Shown: positions 1-7,917, counted from the first letter of the stretch. The stretch is DNA of 64,000 nt from CAG-411 sp050875145 (GCA_050875145.1 JBNMLH010000007.1:62001-126000), one strand, 5' to 3'. The notes: generated by a model not told the origin, from the letters alone. Translations and numbers: made by a program.

Positions 1-2
1 CA

Positions 3-86
3 TTTGCCAATGGAATGACGGATTATATTGTAAAACCAATTGATATTGACCTGCTGAATGAAATGCTATTAAAATATCTCACCTAG
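3..86 (+). CDS. C-terminal end of a response-regulator receiver (REC) domain protein, partial
   Basis: Only the last 27 codons lie in the window; the 5' part is upstream of base 1. The tail reads FANGMTDYIVKPIDIDLL and then ends shortly after KYLT. The D-Y-[IL]-x-K-P block is the conserved beta5 lysine-proline of REC domains, and the following leucine-rich helix is alpha5. Because the protein ends directly after alpha5, there is no room for a C-terminal output domain, so this is either a hybrid histidine kinase with a terminal receiver or a stand-alone CheY/Spo0F-like regulator. The two cannot be separated without the upstream sequence. Confidence 0.7.
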   Translation, partial: FANGMTDYIVKPIDIDLLNEMLLKYLT

Positions 87-210
87 GAAAATTAACTTTT
101 TAGTGTAAATTTATAAAAAGTATGATATACTAGGCAGTGAGTGACTTGACAGATAGGAAGTAGCACGTTGTGTTACTAAGTATAGAGTGAATATTTAGGA
201 GGAAAATGAA

Positions 211-1239
211 ATGGGAATTACTTATAAGAAGCCTGTACCTACTCCGGAGCAGATTCGCGAAGAGTATAAGGTACCCCAGCATGTAAAAGAATTAAAAGCA
301 AAGAGAGATCAGGAGATTAAGGATGTAATTGCAGGAAAAGACGATCGTTTTCTTGTAATTATAGGACCATGTTCTGCAGATAGAGAGGATAGTGTATTAG
401 ATTATTTGACTCGTTTAGCAAAGGTAAACGAAAAGGTAAGTGATAGATTAATCATTATTCCTCGTGTTTATACAAATAAGCCTAGAACAACAGGTGAGGG
501 CTACAAAGGTATGGTACATCAGCCAGACCCAGAGCAGGCACCGGATTTATTAGGTGGTTTAAAGGCAATTCGTGAACTTCATATTAAGGCAGCGGATGTA
601 AGTGGTATGACTTGCGCAGATGAGATGCTTTATCCAGAAAATTTTATGTATTTGGATGATATTTTATCTTATGTGGCAGTAGGTGCTCGTTCCGTAGAGA
701 ATCAACAACATCGCTTGGTTGTCAGCGGTATGGATATTGCAGCAGGTATGAAGAATCCAACCAGTGGAGGCTTGGGTGTTATGCTTAATTCTGTTCTTGC
801 AGGACAGATTCCACAGGAATTTTTATATCGTCAGTATGAGGTACATACAGATGGAAATCCATATGCTCATTGCATACTTCGTGGTGCAGTAAATAAATAT
901 GGTGCATCGTTCCCTAACTATTATTATGAAGATTTATTAATGCTTAGCCAGTTATATGCAAAGAGAGAATTGCAGAATCCTGCAGCTGTAGTGGATGCAA
1001 ATCATGCAAACTCAAATAAGAAATTTAAAGAGCAGATTCGTATCGTACATGATATCCTAAATTCCAGAAAGTTAAATGGAGATGTCAATAAACTTGTTAA
1101 GGGTGTTATGATTGAGAGTTATATCGAGGAAGGAAACCAGCCAGTAGGTGGTGGCTGTTATGGTAAATCTATTACAGACCCATGTCTTGGATGGGATGAT
1201 ACAGAACGATTGTTATATGAGATTGCAGAGAAGTGCTAA
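211..1239 (+). CDS. aroF: 3-deoxy-7-phosphoheptulonate (DAHP) synthase, type I
   Basis: Condenses phosphoenolpyruvate and erythrose 4-phosphate into DAHP, the first committed step of the shikimate pathway. The 342-residue length matches the AroF/G/H-like type Ialpha family. Visible motifs are IIGPCSADR (residues 50-58, with the metal-ligand Cys54), the PEP/E4P-binding block KPRTT (90-94), and VVDANHANSNKK near residue 263, which supplies the metal-binding His. The ATG at 211 sits seven bases after a perfect AGGAGGA (197-203). Which aromatic amino acid inhibits it cannot be told from sequence, so the symbol is nominal. It is monocistronic here; the shikimate kinase of the same pathway lies about 36 kb away. 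Confidence 0.93.
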   Translation: MGITYKKPVPTPEQIREEYKVPQHVKELKAKRDQEIKDVIAGKDDRFLVIIGPCSADREDSVLDYLTRLAKVNEKVSDRLIIIPRVYTNKPRTTGEGYKGMVHQPDPEQAPDLLGGLKAIRELHIKAADVSGMTCADEMLYPENFMYLDDILSYVAVGARSVENQQHRLVVSGMDIAAGMKNPTSGGLGVMLNSVLAGQIPQEFLYRQYEVHTDGNPYAHCILRGAVNKYGASFPNYYYEDLLMLSQLYAKRELQNPAAVVDANHANSNKKFKEQIRIVHDILNSRKLNGDVNKLVKGVMIESYIEEGNQPVGGGCYGKSITDPCLGWDDTERLLYEIAEKC

Positions 1240-1327
1240 GGAAAATATAGGTTGCTATTAAGAAAAAGGTAGTTTTTTATTGATAAAAAGTTGCAATAGC
1301 ATGCCTTATGTGCTAAAATATACTCCT

Positions 1328-1450
1328 AACCTAGAGGGAGTAATCAGCATAATGAATATGTAATACTGTCGACACAATGGCAATAGCCCGGTAGTATTTT
1401 AAATGATGAGACTCGTGGATAGACGTTTGTGCTATCCATGAGTCTTTTTT
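1328..1450 (+). ncRNA. yybP-ykoY manganese riboswitch with intrinsic terminator
   Basis: The aptamer begins with CCTAGAGGGAGTAA (1330-1343), which carries the conserved L1 loop GGAGUA. A P3-like arm, AATACT...AGTATT with internal GTCGACACAAT and GCCCGGT, follows. The 3' side GATGAGACTCGTGG (1405-1418) matches the L3/P1 end of the family. The P1 3' strand is also the 5' half of a 13-bp terminator stem (1410-1422 with 1432-1444), followed by a T tract. Aptamer folding and the terminator are therefore mutually exclusive, as known for Mn2+-activated members. The gene behind it is the Mn2+ exporter mntP, the classic target, so high Mn2+ should switch on export. Confidence 0.85.
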
Positions 1451-1535
1451 AATCTATAGAAAAGATTGTTCTATAGATTAACTTTATTTTGTATGCTGTA
1501 TTTATTTTATAAACACACAAGGAGGAAATTTTATT

Positions 1536-2093
1536 ATGAGTCTTTTGGAGTTATTTATTTTGGCAGTTGGTTTGTCTATGGATGCCTTTGCAGTTTCAAT
1601 TTGTAAAGGTTTGTCCTTGGGGAAGATTAAGGGAAAACATATGTGTATTGCAGGAGCATGGTTTGGAGGATTTCAGGCAATTATGCCATTGATTGGGTAT
1701 TTTCTGGGATACTTATTTGCAGAAATGATTACAAAATATGATCATTGGATTGCTTTTATCCTACTGTTGTTTATTGGAGGAAAAATGATACAGGAAGCAT
1801 TAGGCTCGGAAGAAAATCTGGATGCCAATATGGACCCGAAAAGTATGTTCTTATTAGCAATTGCAACAAGTATTGATGCATTAGCAGTAGGAGTGACATT
1901 TGCTTTTCTAAAAGTTTCTATTGTTCCAGCGGTAACTTTTATTGGTGTTGTGACCTTTGTCTGTTCAGCAATAGGAGTAAAAATTGGAAGTGTATTTGGA
2001 GATAAATATAAGTCAAAGGCAGAAATTTTTGGTGGTATTATTTTGATATTAATCGGATTTAAAATTTTGTTAGAGGGAATTGGTGTGTTATAA
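1536..2093 (+). CDS. mntP: MntP-family manganese efflux pump
   Basis: Integral membrane exporter of Mn2+ that protects against manganese overload. At 185 residues it has the usual size with six hydrophobic segments. It shows the duplicated signature of the family: GLSMDAFAVSICKGL (residues 12-26) in the first half and ATSIDALAVGVTFAF (about 109-123) in the second, with the intramembrane aspartates important for transport. The start at 1536 follows an AAGGAGG (1520-1526) after the riboswitch terminator, so expression is expected to depend on Mn2+ through that leader. The family assignment is secure from the two repeats and the leader. Confidence 0.94.
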   Translation: MSLLELFILAVGLSMDAFAVSICKGLSLGKIKGKHMCIAGAWFGGFQAIMPLIGYFLGYLFAEMITKYDHWIAFILLLFIGGKMIQEALGSEENLDANMDPKSMFLLAIATSIDALAVGVTFAFLKVSIVPAVTFIGVVTFVCSAIGVKIGSVFGDKYKSKAEIFGGIILILIGFKILLEGIGVL

Positions 2094-2109
2094 TGATAGC
2101 GGACAAATT

Positions 2110-2146
2110 GTTATTGTTCAGAGAAAGCCATTCGCAAAATGTCAGA
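2110..2146 (+). repeat. Dispersed short repeat, copy related to 12003-12039
   Basis: This 37-base stretch between mntP and the acetyltransferase matches 12003-12039 at 29 of 37 positions, including an identical GCCATTCG and AAAATG separated by one base. Downstream, AATGGCT and CATTTTG (about 2176-2193) are complementary to AGCCATT and CAAAATG within the repeat. The region could therefore fold, although the two pairings are interleaved. Its function is unknown. Confidence 0.4.
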
Positions 2147-2260
2147 GAAACGGAAGGTTTAAAAGTTGTTTTAACAAATGGCTGGTCATTTTGTTCATAA
2201 TGCCGTTACCGACTATGCTAAAACAGTAATAGAATTTATAAAAATTAGGGAGGAAATGAA

Positions 2261-2896
2261 ATGAACGAGAAAGAACGTATGCTTTCTGGAAAGTTATATA
2301 ATCCATATAAAGTAGGAGATGGGAGTTGGGAAAAAAGCAGGGAAGCATTGGAAAAATTTAATACAATGTCTTACAAGCAGGAAAAGGAGCGGATGCAGGT
2401 ATTGCGAGATTTGTTTGGAAAACTTGCAGAAGATGCAGTGATTACACCGCCATTTTATTGTGATAAGGGACCTCAGATTTATATTGGAAAACATTTTTAT
2501 GCCAATACTGGTCTGCTTATTTTGGATGAAGCAGATGTAAGAATTGGAGATAATGTATTTTTAGCTCCAAGAGTTTCTATTTTTACTGCCGGACACCCTA
2601 TCGATGCAAGAGTGAGGAATACAGAATTGGAATATGCTAAGCCGGTAACCATTGGAAATGATGTGTGGATTGGTGGCAATACGACAATTAATCCTGGTGT
2701 GACCATTGGGAACAATGTAGTTATAGGTTCTGGATCCGTTGTAACAAAGGATATTCCGGATGGAGTGATTGCAGCTGGAAATCCATGCAAAGTAATTAGA
2801 AAAATTACAGAAGAAGATCGTATTTTTTGGGAGCATCAGGAAAAAGAATATTTAGAAGACGAAGACATAAAAAAGGATAGTGCAGACCATAATTAA
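2261..2896 (+). CDS. Sugar O-acetyltransferase (maltose/galactoside acetyltransferase family)
   Basis: Transfers acetyl from acetyl-CoA to a sugar hydroxyl in the cytosol. At 211 residues it has the family layout: an N-terminal Mac domain (about residues 5-57, MLSGKLYNPYKVGD) followed by left-handed beta-helix hexapeptide repeats (about 70-185, for example IGNDVWIGGNTTINPGVTIG). The presumed catalytic histidine is His112 in AGHPIDARVRN. The end GVIAAGNPCKVIRKI is the standard C-terminal coil. The ATG follows AGGGAGGAAATGAA. The C-terminus has an extra acidic, Lys-rich tail of about 20 residues. The true acceptor sugar is not deducible. Confidence 0.9.
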   Translation: MNEKERMLSGKLYNPYKVGDGSWEKSREALEKFNTMSYKQEKERMQVLRDLFGKLAEDAVITPPFYCDKGPQIYIGKHFYANTGLLILDEADVRIGDNVFLAPRVSIFTAGHPIDARVRNTELEYAKPVTIGNDVWIGGNTTINPGVTIGNNVVIGSGSVVTKDIPDGVIAAGNPCKVIRKITEEDRIFWEHQEKEYLEDEDIKKDSADHN

Positions 2897-3016
2897 TCTA
2901 TTAAAAAAATATAAAACAATTAGAAACTCTCTTGTGTTCAAAAATTTCTTGTGCTACTATTGTGGCAAGCACGAAGTACGTGATCTTAGGTTGTTATGGA
3001 AAGGATAGGCGGTAGA

Positions 3017-3406
3017 ATGCGTAATTTAAGATGGAAACTGCAAGATTTTATGCGGGGAAGAAACGGGTTTGATGAATTAAATCGAGCGCTATTTGTTGGA
3101 TATTTTGCCTTTTTCCTGTTAAATGTAATAACAGGTGTAAGAGTGTTTTATCTGTTAGAGCTATTCGTGCTTATTTATATGTTGTATCGTATGTTTTCGC
3201 GTAAAATATGGGATCGGCAGCAGGAAAATAAGACTTATACAGATTTCACACATTTATGGAAACTTCGTTGGAAATATCGTAAAGAGTATCGTGTATTTCG
3301 ATGTAATAGTTGTAACAAGATTGTTCGTGTGCCAAGACATAAAGGTAAGGTTGAGGTGACTTGTCCACAGTGTGGAACAAGGAGAATATGTAGAACGGGA
3401 AAATAG
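3017..3406 (+). CDS. Small membrane protein with C-terminal zinc ribbon
   Basis: About 129 residues with no assigned function. The N-terminus is basic (MRNLRWKLQDFMRGRNGFDELNRALF), followed by two hydrophobic segments (about residues 26-45 and 48-63). The C-terminus has a four-cysteine zinc ribbon: CNSCNKIVRVP and CPQCGTRR. It could be a membrane-tethered nucleic-acid or protein-binding module. I chose ATG 3017 because GGATAGGCGG lies just upstream; an in-frame ATG at 2996 would add seven residues but has a weak ribosome site. Similar small proteins occur in Lachnospiraceae as hypotheticals (family knowledge, not checked here). Confidence 0.7.
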   Translation: MRNLRWKLQDFMRGRNGFDELNRALFVGYFAFFLLNVITGVRVFYLLELFVLIYMLYRMFSRKIWDRQQENKTYTDFTHLWKLRWKYRKEYRVFRCNSCNKIVRVPRHKGKVEVTCPQCGTRRICRTGK

Positions 3407-3453
3407 ATTGCAAAATTGTATATGCAGAAAAAGGAATAGTGCAAGGTAGTGTA

Positions 3454-3487
3454 ACAGGCTGGATTAGTAAAGAATCAGCCTGTTTTT
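3454..3487 (+). terminator. Intrinsic terminator
   Basis: The stem ACAGGCTG...CAGCCTGT is followed by a T run and closes the zinc-ribbon gene. Confidence 0.75.
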
Positions 3488-3488
3488 T

Positions 3489-3590
3489 ACTTTATAGTTC
3501 TATAGAGCAAAAACGTTCCGCGAAGATGTGCGCAAATGCGTAGCAAGTCCCTCATGATTAGGGGAGTTGATGTAGACTTGGCTAATTTGT
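3489..3590 (+). repeat. Dispersed non-coding repeat, copy A (truncated)
   Basis: It shares ordered blocks with the repeat at 54922-55147: CTATAGAG near its start, then CGTTCCGCG (CGCTCCGCG there), GATGTGC, GCAAGTCCCTCAT, and GTTGATGTAGAC (GTTGATGTGGAC there). The middle third of the long copy is missing. There is no reading frame or transposase, so it is probably a mobilised or decayed structured element. Confidence 0.55.
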
Positions 3591-3608
3591 ATAAATTAAA
3601 AATACGGA

Positions 3609-3637
3609 TTGACTTTTTTAAAAACTTATATTATATT
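3609..3637 (+). promoter_or_regulatory. Sigma-A-type promoter for the SGNH hydrolase
   Basis: TTGACT (3609-3614), 17-base spacer, TATATT (3632-3637), about 48 bases before the start codon. Confidence 0.5.
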
Positions 3638-3684
3638 AAACATATAGAAATAGTATGAATTAAGAAAAGAAAGGAGCTGGGTAC

Positions 3685-4323
3685 ATGAAACAAATATTGT
3701 GCTTTGGCGATTCAAATACATATGGGTTAATTCCGAAAACAACAGATCGTTATGATTGGGGAGAGCGTTGGACCAGCATTTTGCAGGAGCGAGTAGGAAA
3801 ATATGGGTACCGTATTGTGGAAGAAGGTTTGTGTGGAAGAACCACAGTGTTTGAGGACCGTACCAGAGCAGGAAGAAGAGGGGATAAAATACTTCCTGTT
3901 TTATTGGAGACACATGGACCATTGGATACTATTGTTTTGATGCTTGGCACCAACGATTGCAAGACTTACTATAATGCTTCTCCAGAACAGATAGGGGAGG
4001 GATTGCAGGTTTTGTTAAGGCAGATTACAGAATTTGCACCAGAGAGCAAGGTGTTGATTATATCCCCTATTTTTCTTGGAGAACAGGTTTGGAAGAAGGA
4101 GTTTGATCCGGAATTTTCAAAACATTCTGTGACCACTTCACAAAAATTGGGCGATGTTTATCAGAAGATTGCAGCGGAATGGGGGCATTCATTTTTACGT
4201 GCGGCTGATTATGCAGTCTGCAGTGAGGTAGATCAGGAACATTTGAATCAGGAAGGACATAGGAAACTTGCGGATGCTATTTTTGAAAAGCTAACGTTAG
4301 AGGTGTTGCGACGGGTGTCTTAA
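3685..4323 (+). CDS. SGNH/GDSL-family esterase or lipase
   Basis: Serine hydrolase of the SGNH fold, 212 residues and cytosolic (no signal peptide). Block I is FGDSNTYG with nucleophile Ser10, and block III is MLGTNDCKTYY with the oxyanion Asn90. The C-terminal catalytic pair lies in VDQEHLNQEGH (Asp about 182, His about 192). It resembles the arylesterase / acyl-CoA thioesterase I-like branch that starts ILCFGDSNTYG. The ATG follows AAAGGAG. It is monocistronic; the substrate is unknown and could be an acetylated sugar, notable given the acetyltransferase about 0.8 kb upstream. Confidence 0.87.
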   Translation: MKQILCFGDSNTYGLIPKTTDRYDWGERWTSILQERVGKYGYRIVEEGLCGRTTVFEDRTRAGRRGDKILPVLLETHGPLDTIVLMLGTNDCKTYYNASPEQIGEGLQVLLRQITEFAPESKVLIISPIFLGEQVWKKEFDPEFSKHSVTTSQKLGDVYQKIAAEWGHSFLRAADYAVCSEVDQEHLNQEGHRKLADAIFEKLTLEVLRRVS

Positions 4324-4690
4324 AGGAGAATTTTGGATAATTAGGTTAGTATGTAGTTGTATTGGAAATCATAGGAAGAATAAATTATATTTTTGTAGAA
4401 AGTATGTTAATGGGACTGGATATATTGCAGTAGACTTTAGAAAAGTATTTATTGCAAGGTAAAATCTTAGTTTTTAATTAGTCGGGTTATTGGCGTATTT
4501 AGTTTTGAACTTAAAAAGTTTGAAATTTATCATTATTACTTATATTCACTATTTTATTATATAAGTATGTTTTTTTATATACATAATTTTATGGGGTTAT
4601 ACAGAAAAATGTAAAGAAATAAAGGGGTATAGAAAAAAGAAGTAAATAGCACAGAAATATTCGAAATATGTCAAATAAAGTACAAAAAGG
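4324..4690. other. Gene-free A+T-rich stretch
   Basis: About 370 bases with no supported reading frame, hairpin terminator or RNA motif. Its base composition is lower in G+C than the flanking housekeeping genes and merges into the promoter of the following accessory island. Confidence 0.5.
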
Positions 4691-4719
4691 TTGATATTGT
4701 ATTACATTAATGCTATAAT
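4691..4719 (+). promoter_or_regulatory. Strong sigma-A-type promoter of the secreted-protein/ABC island
   Basis: TTGATA (4691-4696), 17-base spacer, perfect TATAAT (4714-4719). It lies 54 bases before the start of the secreted protein gene and is the only good promoter seen ahead of the four-gene island. Confidence 0.7.
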
Positions 4720-4773
4720 TTTATTGGACTTTTTCGAAAAAACCATTAAAAATTGTGGAAAGGAAATAAAATA

Positions 4774-5274
4774 ATGACAAAAAAATGTAAATGGGTTATG
4801 TGCTTTAGTATGATTTGTTTTATTTTAGTTAGTAGCCTAGTAGGAACTGATATGAAAGTAATGGCAAAGTTAACATGGATTGATGTAGGAGGTGGTTGGG
4901 AGTTCAGAGTTGATGGGCCTCATGTAGACGGTTGCACTAAATATCATGTTCATGTAAGAAATAAGCAAGAAGGAAAAGAAGGATCGGAGTGTGTTGATGG
5001 AACATCTAGTCATGGAGATCGTTTGAATGATGTACCTAAAAAGGTGAGAAATAAAATTAGAGATAATAATGAATATCAGAAGGCTAAAAAGAGACAAAAA
5101 AAATTAAATGATGCTAAAAAGGAAATAAAAAAGAAAAAATTAAAGATTGATTGGAAACATATAGCTGATGTAGTGATTGCAATAGGAATTGTAGTTGTGG
5201 CAACAGGAACATTTTTCTTCCAAGGCGATGATGTGGCAGCTTGGATTAATTTTTTAAGAGCAATAGGATGTTAA
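4774..5274 (+). CDS. Secreted cationic small protein of unknown function (possible bacteriocin- or toxin-like)
   Basis: I do not recognise the family. From ATG 4774 (preceded by AAAGGAAATAAA) the product is about 166 residues. A Lys-rich start and hydrophobic core (residues 7-23, ending near DMKVMAK) look like a signal peptide. The mature N-terminal part is Gly/His/Cys rich (WIDVGGGWEFRVDGP, then YHVHV, then SHGD). Next comes a strongly basic, probably helical stretch with many Lys (about residues 84-125), and finally one hydrophobic segment of about 20 residues (VVIAIGIVVVATGTFFF) before an amphipathic tail ending in Cys. The next genes are an unknown protein and an ABC transporter, the usual arrangement for exported peptides with self-protection, so an antimicrobial or signalling role is a reasonable inference only. 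Confidence 0.6.
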   Translation: MTKKCKWVMCFSMICFILVSSLVGTDMKVMAKLTWIDVGGGWEFRVDGPHVDGCTKYHVHVRNKQEGKEGSECVDGTSSHGDRLNDVPKKVRNKIRDNNEYQKAKKRQKKLNDAKKEIKKKKLKIDWKHIADVVIAIGIVVVATGTFFFQGDDVAAWINFLRAIGC

Positions 5275-5312
5275 TTTTTTTGTTTAATGTTATAATATTA
5301 TTATTGTAAATA

Positions 5313-5357
5313 AGATTGTTGTTCTGGTGGAGGTTTTACAATAATCTTTACCAGAAC
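5313..5357 (+). promoter_or_regulatory. Two interleaved stems in the leader of the second island gene
   Basis: AGATTGTT (5313-5320) can pair with AATAATCT (5340-5347), 8 bp with one G-U. The directly adjacent GTTCTGGT (5321-5328) pairs perfectly with ACCAGAAC (5350-5357). The order is 1a-2a-1b-2b, so the stems either form a compact pseudoknot or exclude each other. It lies between the secreted protein and the next gene, with no T run, and could tune read-through or RNA stability. Confidence 0.45.
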
Positions 5358-5383
5358 ATACATTAATAGAAAAGGAGTTAAAA

Positions 5384-5836
5384 ATGTTGTTAGTTAGAAA
5401 AATTAATCATGAAAGTGTAGAAATGTATGAAATAAAGGATAAATTATATTCGAAGGTGAAGTATTTACTGATGATGTTTGATATGCATAGAAGAGACTCC
5501 GAAGATGACTATAAGGAAATGAAATGGTTTGATAAAGAGGATTTTGAAGTTTCAGAGAATATTATAAAAGCAGTAATTATTTTTGATAAGAACGAAAAGA
5601 TTAGTACAGAGAAGAAGGAAGAGTTGTACGAAATAGTAAGTGGTTTTTTGGAAGATAAATCAGATTGTGCATGGAATTTATCATTTTATGAAATGGATTT
5701 ATGTGAGTATTTACCAATACGATTGATGGATGATAAGGTATGTGATTATATAAACAAGGTTTATTTTAAGGTTACTGGGGATAATCTTAATTTACAAATT
5801 AAAAATGAAACATATAATAATTTAATTCAAAAGTAA
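5384..5836 (+). CDS. Hypothetical acidic cytosolic protein of the secreted-protein/ABC island
   Basis: 150 residues with no recognised domain, signal peptide or membrane segment. It is rich in Asp, Glu, Lys and aromatic residues, with a predicted alternation of helices and strands (IIKAVIIFDKNEKI looks like a strand). The ATG at 5384 follows AAAAGGAG. It sits between the secreted cationic protein and the ABC ATPase, in the place where immunity or accessory proteins are often found, but nothing in the sequence shows that function. Its low G+C codon use matches the rest of the island. Confidence 0.6.
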   Translation: MLLVRKINHESVEMYEIKDKLYSKVKYLLMMFDMHRRDSEDDYKEMKWFDKEDFEVSENIIKAVIIFDKNEKISTEKKEELYEIVSGFLEDKSDCAWNLSFYEMDLCEYLPIRLMDDKVCDYINKVYFKVTGDNLNLQIKNETYNNLIQK

Positions 5837-5857
5837 ATTTAATTGAAAAGGTGTAAA

Positions 5858-6484
5858 ATGAATATACAATTGCAAAATATTGAATATAAGGTAAAAGGTA
5901 AAGAAATTATATCACATTTTTCAGCTAATTTTCAAAATGGAAATATATATTGCCTGTTTGGCAAAAATGGATCAGGAAAAACTACTTTGTTGAATATTCT
6001 TGCCTTACTAAGAAAAATGCAAAGTGGAAATTTTTATTTTAATGGAGATAAATTAGATGATTACAGAATAAGGAAGGATTATAAAGATAAAATTTCTTTT
6101 TTTAGTTCATCGCAAGAAATTTTGTTTGAGGAATTAACTGTTAAGCAAAATATATGGTTTTATTTAAACATTAATAAAATTTGTATAGATAAAAGCAAAA
6201 TAGATGAAATAGGGATTTTTATGAAGCGTTTTAGTATAAGTGATCTAGTTAATATACAGATAAAAAAATTGTCAAAAGGACAAAAACAGAAAGTTGCACT
6301 TACAATTATATTATTGTTAGATAAACCAATTGTTTTATTAGATGAACCATATGATGGATTGGATATTACTGGGTATAGTGCCTTGAATGAATACATAAAT
6401 AGATGGAAGGAGTCAAAAATTATAGTTATTGCATCACCGATACAAATCGAGGAGAATGGAATGATTTTAATTCAAGTGGAATAA
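5858..6484 (+). CDS. ABC transporter ATP-binding protein
   Basis: The ATPase subunit of a transporter, about 208 residues. Walker A is FGKNGSGKTT (residues 35-44), the signature is LSKGQKQKVAL (K replacing the usual second G), and Walker B is IVLLDEPYDGLD. The C-terminus is short and lacks the usual switch His region (VIASPIQIEENG instead of a THD-like motif), as seen in divergent ABC-2 ATPases. I chose ATG 5858, ahead of which lies GAAAAGGTG; a TTG at 5843 is in frame but lacks a better site. The stop codon overlaps the start of the permease (TAATG), indicating translational coupling. Confidence 0.85.
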   Translation: MNIQLQNIEYKVKGKEIISHFSANFQNGNIYCLFGKNGSGKTTLLNILALLRKMQSGNFYFNGDKLDDYRIRKDYKDKISFFSSSQEILFEELTVKQNIWFYLNINKICIDKSKIDEIGIFMKRFSISDLVNIQIKKLSKGQKQKVALTIILLLDKPIVLLDEPYDGLDITGYSALNEYINRWKESKIIVIASPIQIEENGMILIQVE

Positions 6485-7215
6485 TGATATTACAGACAAA
6501 GGCTTGTATTATGAAACAGGTGTGGCAGTTTTTTAATAATTGGAAGAAAAAAATTATTAGCATATTAATCAATTTGATGCTAATTTTGTTTGCTATTTAC
6601 AAATTCAAAAGTTTTGCTGGGCAAAAAGTGGATTATAAAGTTATTTTAGTAATATATATACTAATATGGATTTTATACAATTCCATAATGATGGTAACAG
6701 ATATTGTAAATGAAATAAAGAATGAAGGTATATATGCACAGTTATATATATCATCATATCCCCTTAATAGATATACTTTAGTACAAATAGTTTCAAAAAG
6801 TTTTTTTATTAATTTGTTTTTAGTAATATTTGCATTAGTCTATGACTATTTTGGTGAAATAAACTCATTGAAGTGGATATTGGCTTTTATTTTTATTATG
6901 TGGATAGGAGTTTTTTCGTTGGTAGGAGTGGGTTATATAATTGGCATTGTAAGTTTATTTCAAGAAAATAGTTCGTTATTATTAATAATAAAATTATTGG
7001 CTATATATATGGTAGTTAAATCCACTGACAACATAATTATACCTTTTGCACGATGCAAATATATTTTAGAAGGTTTACTTATTGGGAAAATGGAAAATTT
7101 TATTGCATTTAATGATATTTTGGCTGTGTTATGTAATTCTTTTATATGGTTTATATTCGGATATATGCTTTTTGGGTGGGTAGCAGAGCGAAAAATTATG
7201 CATCATAATGTGTGA
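6484..7215 (+). CDS. ABC-2-type permease, partner of the preceding ATPase
   Basis: 243 residues with six hydrophobic segments (around residues 23-40, 52-72, 105-125, 134-160, 168-184 and 208-232), consistent with an ABC-2 permease. No family-specific motif is recognised. The start ATG at 6484 shares a base with the stop of the ATPase gene (TAATG). An upstream in-frame ATG at 6403 would overlap the ATPase gene by 82 bases and is rejected. Together the two genes would make a half-size transporter that dimerises. Substrate is unknown; the secreted cationic protein of the same island is the obvious candidate, for export or removal. Confidence 0.75.
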   Translation: MILQTKACIMKQVWQFFNNWKKKIISILINLMLILFAIYKFKSFAGQKVDYKVILVIYILIWILYNSIMMVTDIVNEIKNEGIYAQLYISSYPLNRYTLVQIVSKSFFINLFLVIFALVYDYFGEINSLKWILAFIFIMWIGVFSLVGVGYIIGIVSLFQENSSLLLIIKLLAIYMVVKSTDNIIIPFARCKYILEGLLIGKMENFIAFNDILAVLCNSFIWFIFGYMLFGWVAERKIMHHNV

Positions 7216-7314
7216 TGAGTAAAAAATAATGTGTTTTGAAATGCCACATAATGCAATCAACAGTAGAGGAATTTTGAGATTAATGTTACCATTATCACAG
7301 GAGGTTTTTATGTA

Positions 7315-7917
7315 ATGAAATATAAAAATATAATTTTTGATGTAGGGGATGTTTTGTTACAGTATCGATGGAAAGATATGCTTGTAGATTATGGATTGAC
7401 ATCCGAGGAGGCAGAGCGTGTAGGAACCGAATTATTTGATGATCCAGAAAGATTGTGGAGTGAATTTGATTTAGGAGAGATTCCAGATGAAGAGTTGATT
7501 TCCAGGTATAGTAAGAAGTATCCCAAGGATAAAGAAGCAATTGCATGGTTTATTCGCCATGGAGAATATATGCATGTAGCCAGACCTGCTGTTTGGAAAA
7601 TGGTAAAAAAATTGAAGCAGGATGGTTATGGGATTTATCTGCTTTCTAACTATTCAGAAGGTTTGTTTAAAAAACATACAGAGTATGCAGATTTTATGCA
7701 GGATATTGATGGTATGGTGGTATCCTACATGGTGAATAAAGCAAAGCCAGATAGAGCTATTTATCAGGCACTTTGCGATAAGTACAATTTGAAACCAGAG
7801 GAATGTTTGTTTTTTGATGATAGAGCAGAAAATGTAGAAGGTGCAGTGAAGTTCGGCATGGATTCTATACAGGTTGTATCACAGAAACAATTATTAACTG
7901 AATTAGAAAAATTGTAA
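7315..7917 (+). CDS. HAD-family hydrolase (HAD-IA, phosphatase-like)
   Basis: 200-residue haloacid-dehalogenase superfamily protein. Motif I is IIFDVGDVLL (nucleophile Asp9, acid/base Asp in the DVGDV variant of DxDx(T/V)). Motif II is the Ser/Asn of YLLSNYSEG, motif III the Lys of VNKAKPDRAIY, and motif IV CLFFDDRAENVEGA. The small helical cap lies between motifs I and II. This matches the YihX / epoxide-hydrolase-like HAD subgroup that dephosphorylates small sugar phosphates, but the substrate is unknown. AGGAGG precedes the ATG at 7315. It is not co-transcribed with the ABC island by spacing (about 100 bases). Confidence 0.87.
   Translation: MKYKNIIFDVGDVLLQYRWKDMLVDYGLTSEEAERVGTELFDDPERLWSEFDLGEIPDEELISRYSKKYPKDKEAIAWFIRHGEYMHVARPAVWKMVKKLKQDGYGIYLLSNYSEGLFKKHTEYADFMQDIDGMVVSYMVNKAKPDRAIYQALCDKYNLKPEECLFFDDRAENVEGAVKFGMDSIQVVSQKQLLTELEKL

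Noticed and set aside
146..178. Promoter for DAHP synthase starting with TTGACA at 146
   Set aside because: No acceptable -10 at 16-18 bases; an alternative TATACT at 126-131 lacks a -35. Left unassigned.
4774..5274. Lactococcin 972-family bacteriocin
   Set aside because: The gene context is similar, but the mature sequence lacks the family's W/Y-rich pattern, and is much longer and more basic.
6403..6483. Upstream extension of the ABC-2 permease to an ATG at 6403
   Set aside because: It would overlap the ATPase gene by 82 bases and adds no membrane segment; the TAATG overlap at 6484 is the natural coupled start.
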